A stretch of DNA of 64,000 nt from Acidilutibacter cellobiosedens (GCF_004103715.1 NZ_CP035282.1:1292673-1356672), one strand, 5' to 3'. Counted from the first letter of the stretch, positions 43,069-52,535 are shown. Translations and numbers: made by a program. Notes: a model not told the origin generated them from the sequence alone.

Positions 43069-43896
43069 ATGAATATAAAAGACGATTTTACTCATGGAAT
43101 TATAATTAAAACATTGTGCCCATTGAAAAAAAGTCCCGAATTTGGAACGGAAATGGTGGATGAATCTTTATTTGGAAGGAAAATCAAAATATTAGAAAAT
43201 GTAGACAATAACTGGTATTATGTTGAGACTGACTATAGGTATAAAGGATATGTAAATAAAGATTATATATATGTAAATGATAAAAAAACAAAGAATTGGA
43301 TGGAAAATGCAAACCATACTGTTTGCTGGAATATCGTAGATGTAATGGCGGAACCTAAGTTCCAGTCATATCCTCTGATTCGGCTTACAAGAGGTGCTAT
43401 AATTAAATTGACGGGGAAGGAAGAGGAACAATGGGTTCAGATGGAATTCCCTCAAGGAGATAAGGGCTGGATTAGAAAGGATTTTGTAAAAGAGAAGGTG
43501 AACATAGGGTCTGTATATCGAGAAGAGGATATAAGAAGAAAAATAGTAAATACGGCTCTTTCTTATATGGGAACTCAATATAAATGGGGAGGAAAATCTC
43601 CATTGGGAATAGATTGCTCCGGCTTATGTGCCATATCATATTTAATTAACGGAATAATAATTTATAGGGATGCCCAGATAAAAGAAGAGTTTAATATGAG
43701 AAGAATAAAAAGGAAAGATATGAAATTGGGAGATATGCTTTACTGGCCTGGTCATGTGGCGATGTATATAGGAAATGAAAAATATATTCATTCTACGGGA
43801 AAGTCCAGTGGAGTTGTTATAAATAGTCTCAATGCTGAAGATGAAAATTATAGAGAGGATCTTGCAGATATAAAAGAAGTCGGAACGATATTTTAA
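43069..43896 (+). CDS. Cytoplasmic NlpC/P60 peptidase with SH3 domains (YkfC-like)
   Basis: The 275-residue protein has two bacterial SH3-like regions (~10-70 and ~85-140) and a C-terminal NlpC/P60 cysteine peptidase domain: YKWGGKSPLGIDCSGL (catalytic Cys183), WPGHVAMYIG (His229) and YIHSTG (His241). No signal peptide or membrane segment is present, so it acts in the cytoplasm. Bacillus YkfC, a gamma-D-glutamyl-L-amino-acid endopeptidase that recycles murein peptides, has this layout and also sits beside a dipeptide transporter. It follows oppF by 34 bases, so the operon may import wall-derived peptides; that is inference. Confidence 0.88.
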   Translation: MNIKDDFTHGIIIKTLCPLKKSPEFGTEMVDESLFGRKIKILENVDNNWYYVETDYRYKGYVNKDYIYVNDKKTKNWMENANHTVCWNIVDVMAEPKFQSYPLIRLTRGAIIKLTGKEEEQWVQMEFPQGDKGWIRKDFVKEKVNIGSVYREEDIRRKIVNTALSYMGTQYKWGGKSPLGIDCSGLCAISYLINGIIIYRDAQIKEEFNMRRIKRKDMKLGDMLYWPGHVAMYIGNEKYIHSTGKSSGVVINSLNAEDENYREDLADIKEVGTIF

Positions 43897-43969
43897 TAAT
43901 CCATTATCCTGAGATAACCATGTTTACAAAAAGCAAAAACAGTTATTTGATTGGATAATTATTATGTAA

Positions 43970-43998
43970 TTGACATTTTTGGAGATTAGTGATATCAT
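43970..43998 (+). promoter_or_regulatory. Sigma-A promoter of the manganese riboswitch-mntP unit
   Basis: Perfect TTGACA (43970-43975), 17-base spacer, TATCAT (43993-43998). Transcription would start near 44005, just before the aptamer. Confidence 0.75.
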
Positions 43999-44014
43999 AA
44001 ATAAACAATTTGAA

Positions 44015-44120
44015 AATACTCATGAGGGAGTAGTTAGCGCATAAAATGTGTGCGTGATAAGTCAACATGCTGACTGATAACAGTCTGGCTTGTCTTAAAT
44101 AACGAGACTCATGTATAACT
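44015..44120 (+). ncRNA. yybP-ykoY manganese riboswitch
   Basis: The aptamer shows the conserved core: GAGGGAGTAG (44024-44033) at the 5' side, GTCAACATG and CTGGCTTGTC in the middle, and AACGAGACTC at the 3' side. P1 forms from CATGAG (44021-44026) and CTCATG (44108-44113). Part of that 3' strand (CATGTATA, 44110-44117) can instead pair with TATACATG (44129-44136), a plausible switching element. yybP-ykoY RNAs sense Mn2+ and turn on exporters, matching the mntP gene downstream. Confidence 0.85.
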
Positions 44121-44164
44121 TTAACGGCTATACATGGTCTTGTGGGATTCTTTTTATTTATAAG

Positions 44165-44206
44165 CTCAGGTATTGCCGTAAGGATTATACCTGAGTTTTT
44201 CTTTTT
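44165..44206 (+). terminator. Riboswitch-controlled terminator
   Basis: CTCAGGTAT (44165-44173) pairs with ATACCTGAG (44187-44195), followed by TTTTTCTTTTT. It lies between the aptamer and mntP, so manganese binding should prevent it and let transcription proceed. Confidence 0.85.
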
Positions 44207-44235
44207 GTAAATACAAAATAACGGGAGGTTACAAA

Positions 44236-44631
44236 ATGAATTTATCAGAACTGTTTCTAATTGCTATCGGACTATCCATGGATGCATTTGCTGTATCAAT
44301 TTGTATTGGCTTATCTCTACAAACAGTCAGTCTGGAAAAGTCGCTAATTGTAGGATTGTATTTTGGTACGTTTCAAGCTGTAATGCCATTAATCGTCTAC
44401 TTCTTTGGTTTTCAGCCGGCAGATAAAATTGCAGCTTTCGATCACCGGATTGATTTTATTCTTCTTGGATTTATCGGCATTATCACATTATTATTTTCAA
44501 TGGCAGGCGTGAAAATAGGTAATGTATTTGGGTCGAAGTATAAATCAGGAGCTGAGCTTATTGGAGGTATTATTCTCATACTTATGGTATTAAAAATCAT
44601 ACTTGAACACACAGGAATACTTGTCATATAG
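44236..44631 (+). CDS. mntP: Manganese efflux protein MntP, internally shortened
   Basis: MntP exports manganese. This 131-residue protein starts normally (IGLSMDAFAVSICIGLSL with Asp16, one of the acidic residues known to be needed) and ends normally (FSMAGVKIGNVFGSKYKSGAELIGGIILILMVLKIILEHTG). Usual length is 180-190 residues with six membrane helices. Right after LLGFIG the sequence jumps to IITLLFSMAG, so about 55-60 residues are missing, including the acidic loop and the helix with the second conserved Asp (SIDALAVG type). The frame is kept. The joint falls at a short FIG motif that occurs at both ends of the missing block in normal MntP, suggesting a deletion between short repeats. Activity is doubtful. 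Confidence 0.85.
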   Translation: MNLSELFLIAIGLSMDAFAVSICIGLSLQTVSLEKSLIVGLYFGTFQAVMPLIVYFFGFQPADKIAAFDHRIDFILLGFIGIITLLFSMAGVKIGNVFGSKYKSGAELIGGIILILMVLKIILEHTGILVI

Positions 44632-44800
44632 ATAGTTTAATGATTTTTGTTTCTGAATGTTTTTGGATTCTTCACTGAATTGTGTTATATTTTTCATAAA
44701 TTTTCTATTTTAGAATACATAGTAAATTAATAAGGTTTGCAGGTTGATATAAATATTATGGATATAAAAGTTTTCAAACAGGCTGATTCAGAAAAGATTT

Positions 44801-44846
44801 TTGTAGTTTTTGAGTATTTATAGTATAATTTTGGTATACTATAAAT
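44801..44846 (+). promoter_or_regulatory. Promoter and operator-like palindrome of the nagZ-like gene
   Basis: TTGTAG (44801-44806), 17-base spacer and perfect TATAAT (44824-44829). A perfect 12-base inverted repeat, ATTTATAGTATA (44816-44827) and TATACTATAAAT (44835-44846), covers the -10 and the start point, the classical site for a repressor. No regulator gene is adjacent. Confidence 0.65.
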
Positions 44847-44871
44847 CTAAAAATAGAAATGGGTGAATATG

Positions 44872-46083
44872 ATGAAAAAAATGATTATCGTGGTTTTAGC
44901 CTGTTTATTGATTTTTCTTCTTGGCTGCAAAGGAAAGAATATAGATATACCTGATCCTAATGATGAGAAAAATTCAGAACATGTGGAAAATCCAGACGAA
45001 ATAGCTGAAAAAATAAAATCCATGACTATTGAAGAAAAAATCGGTCAACTTGTTATGATAGGAATTGAAGGAGAAAAGGCTGATGAAAATATAAAGGAAA
45101 TGATAGAAAGCCGACATGCAGGAGGCATTATTTTATTTTCCGGCAATATAAAGAGCGCAGACCAAACCTTAGAATTACTTAATAATTTAAAGGATTTAAA
45201 CAGGGGGAATATACCTTTATTCTTAGGGTTGGATGAAGAAGGGGGAAGAGTGACCAGACTTTCCAAAGAGTTTGTCAAGATTCCTTCTATGGAGGAAGTA
45301 GGGAATAAAAATGATAAAGATTATTCCTTTAGAATAGGAGAAGCTTTGGGAACAAGAGTTAAAAGTTTAGGTTTTAATATAGATTTTGCTCCTGTAATGG
45401 ATATAAATTCTAATTATAAGAATCCTGTTATTGGAGACAGATCATTTGGAGATAATCCCAAGATAGTCATAGAACAAGGAGCACAAGTAATGAGTGGAAT
45501 TAAATCCACAGGCGTCATATCCGTAGTGAAACATTTCCCAGGACATGGAGACACAAAAGTTGATTCCCATAAAAAACTTCCCGTAGTAGATAAAACTTTT
45601 GAAGAAATAGATAATTTTGAGTTGCTTCCTTTCAAGAAATCTATTGAAGAGGGAGTTGACGGGATAATGATAGCTCATATTTTATTCCCTAAAATTGATG
45701 GGGAGAATCCTGCAAGCTTTTCATATACCATAATAAACGATATATTAAGAGAAAAGCTTAATTACAGGGGAGTTATAATTACCGATGACATGACTATGGG
45801 TGCAGTGATGAATAATTATGATATAGGGGAAGCTTCTGTAAAATCTTTGAAAGCGGGAAGCGACATAATACTTGTATGTCATGGATATGAAAATGAACAT
45901 AAAGTACTTGACACAATAAAAGAAGCAGTAGAATCGGGGGATATTAAAGAAGAAGATATTGATAAAAAATTATATAGAATTTTAAAGCTAAAAGAAAAAT
46001 ATGTTAATGATGAAAGGATAAATGAAGTTAATATAGAAGATATAAACAGAAAAACCAGAGATATCTTATCATATGACAGATAG
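44872..46083 (+). CDS. nagZ: Glycoside hydrolase family 3 lipoprotein (beta-N-acetylhexosaminidase, NagZ-like)
   Basis: The 403-residue protein starts with a lipoprotein signal ending LLGC, then a GH3 domain: KIGQLVMIGIEG, GGIILFSGNI, LFLGLDEEGGRVTRL, GFNIDFAPVMDIN, VVKHFPGHGDTKVDSHKKLP (the His-containing NagZ loop) and IITDDMTMGAV with the nucleophile Asp. It removes N-acetylglucosamine from muropeptides; in Gram-positives such lipoproteins act outside the membrane in wall recycling. The last ~50 residues are a Lys-rich tail. ATG 44872 is better spaced from GGGTG than 44863 or 44869. Confidence 0.9.
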   Translation: MKKMIIVVLACLLIFLLGCKGKNIDIPDPNDEKNSEHVENPDEIAEKIKSMTIEEKIGQLVMIGIEGEKADENIKEMIESRHAGGIILFSGNIKSADQTLELLNNLKDLNRGNIPLFLGLDEEGGRVTRLSKEFVKIPSMEEVGNKNDKDYSFRIGEALGTRVKSLGFNIDFAPVMDINSNYKNPVIGDRSFGDNPKIVIEQGAQVMSGIKSTGVISVVKHFPGHGDTKVDSHKKLPVVDKTFEEIDNFELLPFKKSIEEGVDGIMIAHILFPKIDGENPASFSYTIINDILREKLNYRGVIITDDMTMGAVMNNYDIGEASVKSLKAGSDIILVCHGYENEHKVLDTIKEAVESGDIKEEDIDKKLYRILKLKEKYVNDERINEVNIEDINRKTRDILSYDR

Positions 46084-46140
46084 GATTTTTTCTGAAGAGT
46101 AAATTTTAGTGAAAGAATTGGATTGATGAGGTGTGTGAGT

Positions 46141-49100
46141 ATGCCAAAGAGGGTTGTATATTTTAGTGAGTTGAACAATGTTATGAAAGATGAATTACTT
46201 AAAAAGGGAAGGAGATATATAAGAGAAAATAAAGGGGATAGGTTCTACTATATACTTCCCAGCGGAAATCTAATTTTTGAATACAGAAAGATGTTTCTTG
46301 AAGGAATGCCCGGAGGATTTGATATAAATATAATTACATTTGATGACATTGCAAATAATATGATGAATTTAAAAAATAAAAAATATATTGATTCGGAGAT
46401 AAAAAAATCCATATTAAATAATATAATGAAGGAATTAAAGAATGAGGGAAAAATCAATTATTATGATGATATTGCCTTTACCAAGGGATTTATAAACGAT
46501 ATTTCGAAAATAATAGGAAAGATTAAACAGTCCTTAATTTCTCCGGAAGATTTTTTAAAGAGATGCCCGGATACTCAATATTATAAGGAAATAGGGCTTA
46601 TATATCAGGAATATGAACGTTTTTTAAATAAAAAAAATATTGCAGACAGAGAAGAAACTTTTTTTAATTTATTGGAAGACGAAAATAAGGCTAAAGGAAT
46701 CTTTGAAAATTTAGACTTTATAATAATAGATCAATTTTTTGATTTCAGGCCTCAGGAATTTCAAATACTTAAATTGATGACGGAAGTGAACCTGGACATA
46801 TATATAAATATGCCGTTTAAAACTGACAGATATTATAACACGGTCGGAAAAACCGTAGAGGATTTGGAAAGCATAGGATTTATCACAGATTTTAAGGATT
46901 ATAAAGAAAGAAATCATTTTGAAATTATAGGAAATAAGTTATTTGGGGAAGAAAGAGAAATCTTTGTTAAAAACGATAATATAAAACTGATTAAAGCTTC
47001 CGACAACTATGCTGAGATAAAAAGAATCGCTTATGAAATCAAAAAAACGGCTGATAAAGGAATAAAATTGAATGACATAGGATTGATATTGTGTTCAAAT
47101 GAATATTTAAATGTGGTTTTTAAGGTATTTAAAGAGGAAAAAATCAAATTTTCAATTAATGAAGAAAGAAAGCTTTCCGAAATTCCTCTAATAAGGGATA
47201 TTCTTAATATACTTATTTTAAAGATAAATAAATTTGACAGAAAAAGCATCATCAACAGAATAAAAAGTTATTATTTTAATCTTGCGGAAGAAGGAAGCAA
47301 AGGAGAATTTTTGTTAAGAAAATTTAAATTTAAAGATATTGACGATTTGATTTTGGCCATTGAAGAAGAAAAAAATATATTTTCCGATTTTATCAAAAAA
47401 GGTAGAGATGATATGAAGGACAACTTCAAGGAGATAGGGATTTTATATGAAGCCATAATTGGGATGAGAAAAGAGGCAGATTCCATTCCTGATCAGGGAA
47501 ATATAGATGAAATGATATGTTCTGTCATGGAGATAATAGAAAAATATGGATTAGAAGAAAAAATACTTGATATTTATAATGAAACGGGAGATTATGATAT
47601 ATTCTACAGAGATTTTATTTCCTATTCGAAAATGGCAGATATTCTTATGAAAATGAAAGAGAATATCCCCATGGTTTATGAGAACATTTCTTTTGAAAAA
47701 TTTTTTCGGATATTCAAAAATTATTTAGACGATGAAAACATAGTTGAAACTATTGGAGATAAGGATGGGATAAATATACTTACTCCGCTGACTTTAGAAG
47801 GAACTGATTATAATACGGTATTTATGGCCGGCCTTTCCCAAGAAAATTATCCCGATTTAAGAGATGAAAATTTTTTCTTTTCCGAGGAAAATTATTGGAA
47901 TTTAAAAGATATAGGAATAGATGTTAAAAATTATAATGAGAAAATGGACAAGGAAGGCTTTTTATTTGTACTTGGGATTACAAGATGCAGAGAAAGACTG
48001 TATTTAAGCTATTGTGAAAGTTCGGAAGATGAAGGGAGTATTCCATCCATATTTTTGGATGAATTTTTGAATTTATTTAAAGGAGACAAAATAGAAGAAA
48101 AAATAAATATAATTTCTGTAGATATGAATTATTTATTTGAACTGCCCTTTGGAGGATGTACGGCTGATGAAGGAAGAATCGGAAAGAATATAAAATGTGA
48201 AATTGAAAGGGAGAAAGGTAAATTTAATGAATACAATGGTTTTATCGATAGTAATGAAATCCAAAATGATATTGAGGGATTTCTCAGAAATAAAAAGTAT
48301 TCCGTTACCTTTTTTGAAACCTATGGAAAATGCCCTTATAGATTTCTGATGGACTATATTTTAAATATTCAGGGAATGGAAAGGGATATAAAAGAATTTA
48401 CCCCATTGGACAAGGGGAATATTTTTCATCAGGTATTGAAGGAATATTATATTTCCCATAAAAAGGATTTTGAGAAACATGTATCGGGAGAAAAGGCATT
48501 TGACATGAACAGTATTCCATCGGAGATAGAAAAAAGAGTTGTAAGTATTTTAAAAAGTAACGGAGTTAAAAATATAAATAAAGTTTGGCAGATCAGAATA
48601 AATTCCATTGCTGACTCTATTATTAAATTGATCGATTCGGATTTGAAAAGAATTGTTCAGGGAGGGGAAAAGCTTCTTCCTTATGATTTTGAAGTGGAAT
48701 TTGGTAAGGATTATGATTTTCCTTTGAATTTAAAAGACAGAACAATCAATATAATGGGGAAAATAGATAGGCTGGATAAATTTTACGGAGATGAAAAGTA
48801 TGTCATATACGATTATAAGACCAGCTCTTATGGAATTAGAAATATTGATGATATAACGAAAGGCATTTCTTTTCAATTACCCGTTTATATTATGAGTCAG
48901 AAAAACAAAAATATTGTGGCGGGAGCTTATATAATTATATCCAATGGAAACGTGAGATTTCAAATAGTTAAGGAAGAGGGGAGAAAATTATTTGGTCCGA
49001 AAAGGAGGAGTGGAATTTTAAAACCGGAAGAGTGGACAAGTATTATGAATACGGAAATTGAAAATATGAATAATTATTTAAATAATATGGAGGAAGGGGA

Positions 49101-49164
49101 TTTTTCTATAAATCCAAGGGAATGTGATGATTACTGTCCATACAGGGAAATATGCAGATATTGA
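46141..49164 (+). CDS. addB: ATP-dependent helicase-nuclease subunit AddB
   Basis: AddB is the partner of AddA in processing double-strand breaks and contains a nuclease and an iron-sulfur cluster. The 1007-residue protein has a degenerate N-terminal helicase-like part (YYILPSGNLIFEYRK instead of a Walker A motif) and a C-terminal PD-(D/E)XK region (KGNIFHQVLKEYY near residue 765, KYVIYDYKTSS near 885). Cysteines in KCPYRF and in the C-terminal CDDYCPYREIC supply four candidate cluster ligands. It is shorter than the ~1150-residue Bacillus protein. ATG 46141 fits GAGGTG. It lies 14 bases ahead of addA. Confidence 0.88.
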   Translation: MPKRVVYFSELNNVMKDELLKKGRRYIRENKGDRFYYILPSGNLIFEYRKMFLEGMPGGFDINIITFDDIANNMMNLKNKKYIDSEIKKSILNNIMKELKNEGKINYYDDIAFTKGFINDISKIIGKIKQSLISPEDFLKRCPDTQYYKEIGLIYQEYERFLNKKNIADREETFFNLLEDENKAKGIFENLDFIIIDQFFDFRPQEFQILKLMTEVNLDIYINMPFKTDRYYNTVGKTVEDLESIGFITDFKDYKERNHFEIIGNKLFGEEREIFVKNDNIKLIKASDNYAEIKRIAYEIKKTADKGIKLNDIGLILCSNEYLNVVFKVFKEEKIKFSINEERKLSEIPLIRDILNILILKINKFDRKSIINRIKSYYFNLAEEGSKGEFLLRKFKFKDIDDLILAIEEEKNIFSDFIKKGRDDMKDNFKEIGILYEAIIGMRKEADSIPDQGNIDEMICSVMEIIEKYGLEEKILDIYNETGDYDIFYRDFISYSKMADILMKMKENIPMVYENISFEKFFRIFKNYLDDENIVETIGDKDGINILTPLTLEGTDYNTVFMAGLSQENYPDLRDENFFFSEENYWNLKDIGIDVKNYNEKMDKEGFLFVLGITRCRERLYLSYCESSEDEGSIPSIFLDEFLNLFKGDKIEEKINIISVDMNYLFELPFGGCTADEGRIGKNIKCEIEREKGKFNEYNGFIDSNEIQNDIEGFLRNKKYSVTFFETYGKCPYRFLMDYILNIQGMERDIKEFTPLDKGNIFHQVLKEYYISHKKDFEKHVSGEKAFDMNSIPSEIEKRVVSILKSNGVKNINKVWQIRINSIADSIIKLIDSDLKRIVQGGEKLLPYDFEVEFGKDYDFPLNLKDRTINIMGKIDRLDKFYGDEKYVIYDYKTSSYGIRNIDDITKGISFQLPVYIMSQKNKNIVAGAYIIISNGNVRFQIVKEEGRKLFGPKRRSGILKPEEWTSIMNTEIENMNNYLNNMEEGDFSINPRECDDYCPYREICRY

Positions 49165-49178
49165 GAGAAGGTGAAAAA

Positions 49179-52100
49179 ATGGGCTTGAATGAAGCTCAGA
49201 AGAAAGCGGTGGAAACCATAGGCAGAAATGTCTCCGTAAATGCAGGGGCTGGTTCAGGGAAGACCAAAGTTCTTACCGAAAGATATGTTTATATACTTGA
49301 GAATGGAGATCTGGAAGAGGGAAAAGAAATAGAATCTATCCTTGCTATTACATTTACCAAAAAAGCAGCCGGAGAGATGAAAGAAAGAATAAGGGGGCTG
49401 ATTAAAGAGAGATTTTCTCAAGGCGAAAAATGGAGGAGGCTGTACAGAGACTTGGAAAGGGGAAGTATATCTACAATCCATGGTTTATGCTCAAAGATGC
49501 TGAGGGAGAATCCGGTAGAAGCTGCCGTTGATCCTTCCTTTGAAATTTTGGACGAAGAGGGACAGGACAGGCTTTTATATGAAACCGTATACGGTTATCT
49601 TATAGAAAATGTAGAAAAAGATGATAGGGTATATAGGTTTATCTCAGAATTCAATGTCTATAATATTAATGAAATTGCAGAAATTCTTATAAAAATTTAT
49701 AATGAAGTTCGAAATGCCGGTATGACTTTTAAGGATTTAAGGGAAATTACTTTGAGGAATATTGACGAAATATCATTGGACAAAAATTTGATTGAGAAGA
49801 TTAAGGATGATTTTTTGTATCTTATAGAAAAGGGAAGAGCTAATTCCAAATATGCCAAGCTAAAAAATGATGAAGTATGGAATAATTTTAAGTCTTCAAG
49901 GGAAAACGAAAATATTGCGGATGCTTTGATATATCTTAAAGAATTTATAGGAAATATGAAGGGTGAAGAGGAAAGGATCGAAAGGCTGAAGGATAATGTG
50001 GACAAAGCAGTAATGATAAAAGAAAAGGACAGAAGATGGCTTTATGAAATTGTACTGGATTGTTTAATTGATATAGACAACAGATATTCCGGCAGAAAAA
50101 AGGAAGAAGGCGTTCTTGATTATGAAGACCTTCAAATAGAGGCTTTAAACCTCCTTAACAAGGAAACCATACTTAGAAAATATCAAAATAAATATAAATA
50201 TATTATGGTAGACGAATTTCAGGATGTCAATGAACTTCAGAAAAATATCATATACAAATTAGCTACTGAGAAATCCGATTTGGACAGACAAAATTTATTT
50301 ATAGTAGGAGACCCCAAACAGTCCATATATGGATTCAGGGGAGCTGACGTTCAGGTATTTTATGATGCAATGGAAGATATAAAAAGAGTATCGGAGATTG
50401 AGCCTATTGTATTAAAAGAAAATTACAGAACTGTGAATACGATTTTGAAATTTATAAATGAGATGTTCAAAAATATTATGGGAGATAAATATAATGAACT
50501 AAATTTTACCCATATATCTGAAAATCAAGTAGATGTAGAAATTCTTGAATGTGAAGATTTGGAAATCCCGTTGGGAGAGTCGGATTCCTATTATAATAAA
50601 GTATATGAAAGCAGAATTATAAGTAAAAGAATAAAGGAATTGGTTAAAAGCGGAAAATATACTTACGGAGACTTTGCCGTACTTTTCAGAAGTACTACAG
50701 ACGATTACATATATGAAGAAGCCTTGAGAGAATATGGCATACCATACTATAATTTGGGAGGTAAAGGATTCTTCAAACAGAAGGAAATAATTGATCTGAT
50801 GAACTGTATCAAAGGAATAAGCAATCCTTTTGATAATATTTCTTTAACAGGAGTGCTAAGAAGCCCAATGTTTGGTTTATCTGATGAAAGTATATATTGG
50901 CTTTTAAGGCAAGGCAAAAAGTCCATTTTAGATGCCATGAAGGATGGTTTGAATAATATTTCTTTTGACGAAAGGGAAAAGATTAATTATGCTTATAGTA
51001 CTCTGTCATCTTTTATTAGAAAGAAAAATTTAGTACAACTGAATCTTCTGGTAGAAGATATAGTGAAAAGTACTTATTATGCAGAAGGGTTAAAATTTTT
51101 AAGAGGGGGAGAACAAAGAGTAGGAAATATATATAAATTTATTGAAATGTCGAGGAAATTTTATGAAAAAGAAGAAGGAACTTTAGAGGATTTTATAGAT
51201 TATATTGATTACTTAAAAGAAAGAGGAATGGATGAATCCCAAGCTCAAATTCGATCTCAGGAAGAAAATGAAGTTAAACTGCTTACCATACATAAATCAA
51301 AAGGGTTGGAATTTAAGGTGGTAGTCATTCCGCAGCTGGCTAAAAAGTTTATGGAAGATAGTTCAAAAATTTTATTTGATAAAAGATATGGAATAGGGAT
51401 TAAAGACGAAGAAGTTTCACCTTTTTATGATCATTTGAAAAAGGTGGAGAGAAAAAAAGAAGAAGAGGAAAATAAGAGAATATTATATGTAGCCCTGACG
51501 CGGGGAGAAAAAAAGCTCATATTGGGGATGCAGGGGAAAAACGAGGGATTTAAAAGATTTCTTAGTGAATTTCTAAATTTAGTACAATATGATAAATACG
51601 GTTCTGTTGAGACAAATGACGAAAATCAGAATGAAGAAGAAGTGATTGAAAAGAAAAGTCTCAACCAGGATAATATTTATATTTCTCCTCAGGATTCGGA
51701 TAAAAGAGTTTTCAATTATTATTCTGTTTCTCAATATTTAAGCTTCAGGGAATGCAAAAGAAAGTTTTATATGAGTTATTACAGAAAATTACCGCTGAAT
51801 AACAGAAATTTCAATATTAATTCGGGAAACGGGCACATTATTAGTCCTACGTTAAGGGGAGAAATCGTCCATAAGTTTTGTGAATTATATTCAAAGAATA
51901 AGGATATCGACGAATTAATAGGTAATATAGCTGAATATTACGGAGTGGGGATGTCTAAGAATGTTTTTAATGAATTATATCCGTATATAGATAATTATTT
52001 AAAATATTATAATGAAGAATATGATAAAATTTATAGAGAAAAGAGATTTTATTATAATATGGAGAATAACTTTATATATGGAATTATCGATAGGATAAAT

Positions 52101-52430
52101 ATTATAGGAGGTAAGGGGGAAATATGGGATTTTAAAACGAACAGGACAGAAGATAAAATATCTCTGATTGACAGATATAGGCCTCAGCTTCAATTATATG
52201 CCAAGGCCCTTCACGATATTTACAATATAGAAGTAATAAGAGCAAAGCTCTTTTTACTGGAATCGGGAGAATTTGAAGATATAGATGTATCGGAGAATGC
52301 TTTAAAAGAAAATATGGGTAAGATAAAGGATTTTATTCATTTTGTTTCTGGAAACGATGAAATAGAAAAATATAGCAGAAATAAAGATTGCTATCAACAC
52401 TGTAATTTTTATAGAATATGTAACAGGTAA
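49179..52430 (+). CDS. addA: ATP-dependent helicase-nuclease subunit AddA
   Basis: A 1083-residue UvrD/Rep-type helicase with Walker A NAGAGSGKTKVL (near residue 22), motif Ia AITFTKKAAGEMKERI, motif II MVDEFQDVNELQ (near 345), motif III VGDPKQSIYGFRGADVQVF, VKLLTIHKSKGLEF (near 705), and ILYVALTRGEKKLIL. The C-terminal ~200 residues form the nuclease domain (LRGEIVHKFCELY, EIWDFKTNR near 985), ending with CYQHCNFYRIC. ATG 49179 fits AGAAGGTG. The pair replaces RecBCD, as usual in Firmicutes. Confidence 0.93.
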   Translation: MGLNEAQKKAVETIGRNVSVNAGAGSGKTKVLTERYVYILENGDLEEGKEIESILAITFTKKAAGEMKERIRGLIKERFSQGEKWRRLYRDLERGSISTIHGLCSKMLRENPVEAAVDPSFEILDEEGQDRLLYETVYGYLIENVEKDDRVYRFISEFNVYNINEIAEILIKIYNEVRNAGMTFKDLREITLRNIDEISLDKNLIEKIKDDFLYLIEKGRANSKYAKLKNDEVWNNFKSSRENENIADALIYLKEFIGNMKGEEERIERLKDNVDKAVMIKEKDRRWLYEIVLDCLIDIDNRYSGRKKEEGVLDYEDLQIEALNLLNKETILRKYQNKYKYIMVDEFQDVNELQKNIIYKLATEKSDLDRQNLFIVGDPKQSIYGFRGADVQVFYDAMEDIKRVSEIEPIVLKENYRTVNTILKFINEMFKNIMGDKYNELNFTHISENQVDVEILECEDLEIPLGESDSYYNKVYESRIISKRIKELVKSGKYTYGDFAVLFRSTTDDYIYEEALREYGIPYYNLGGKGFFKQKEIIDLMNCIKGISNPFDNISLTGVLRSPMFGLSDESIYWLLRQGKKSILDAMKDGLNNISFDEREKINYAYSTLSSFIRKKNLVQLNLLVEDIVKSTYYAEGLKFLRGGEQRVGNIYKFIEMSRKFYEKEEGTLEDFIDYIDYLKERGMDESQAQIRSQEENEVKLLTIHKSKGLEFKVVVIPQLAKKFMEDSSKILFDKRYGIGIKDEEVSPFYDHLKKVERKKEEEENKRILYVALTRGEKKLILGMQGKNEGFKRFLSEFLNLVQYDKYGSVETNDENQNEEEVIEKKSLNQDNIYISPQDSDKRVFNYYSVSQYLSFRECKRKFYMSYYRKLPLNNRNFNINSGNGHIISPTLRGEIVHKFCELYSKNKDIDELIGNIAEYYGVGMSKNVFNELYPYIDNYLKYYNEEYDKIYREKRFYYNMENNFIYGIIDRINIIGGKGEIWDFKTNRTEDKISLIDRYRPQLQLYAKALHDIYNIEVIRAKLFLLESGEFEDIDVSENALKENMGKIKDFIHFVSGNDEIEKYSRNKDCYQHCNFYRICNR

Positions 52431-52535
52431 GAAAATATTTTAAATTACCTTATTTAAGGGAATTGTTATATCGACAAAGTTAAATAATTGTTCTATACTA
52501 TAAATGGGATAATCTATCTATAAAGAGGTGTTTAT

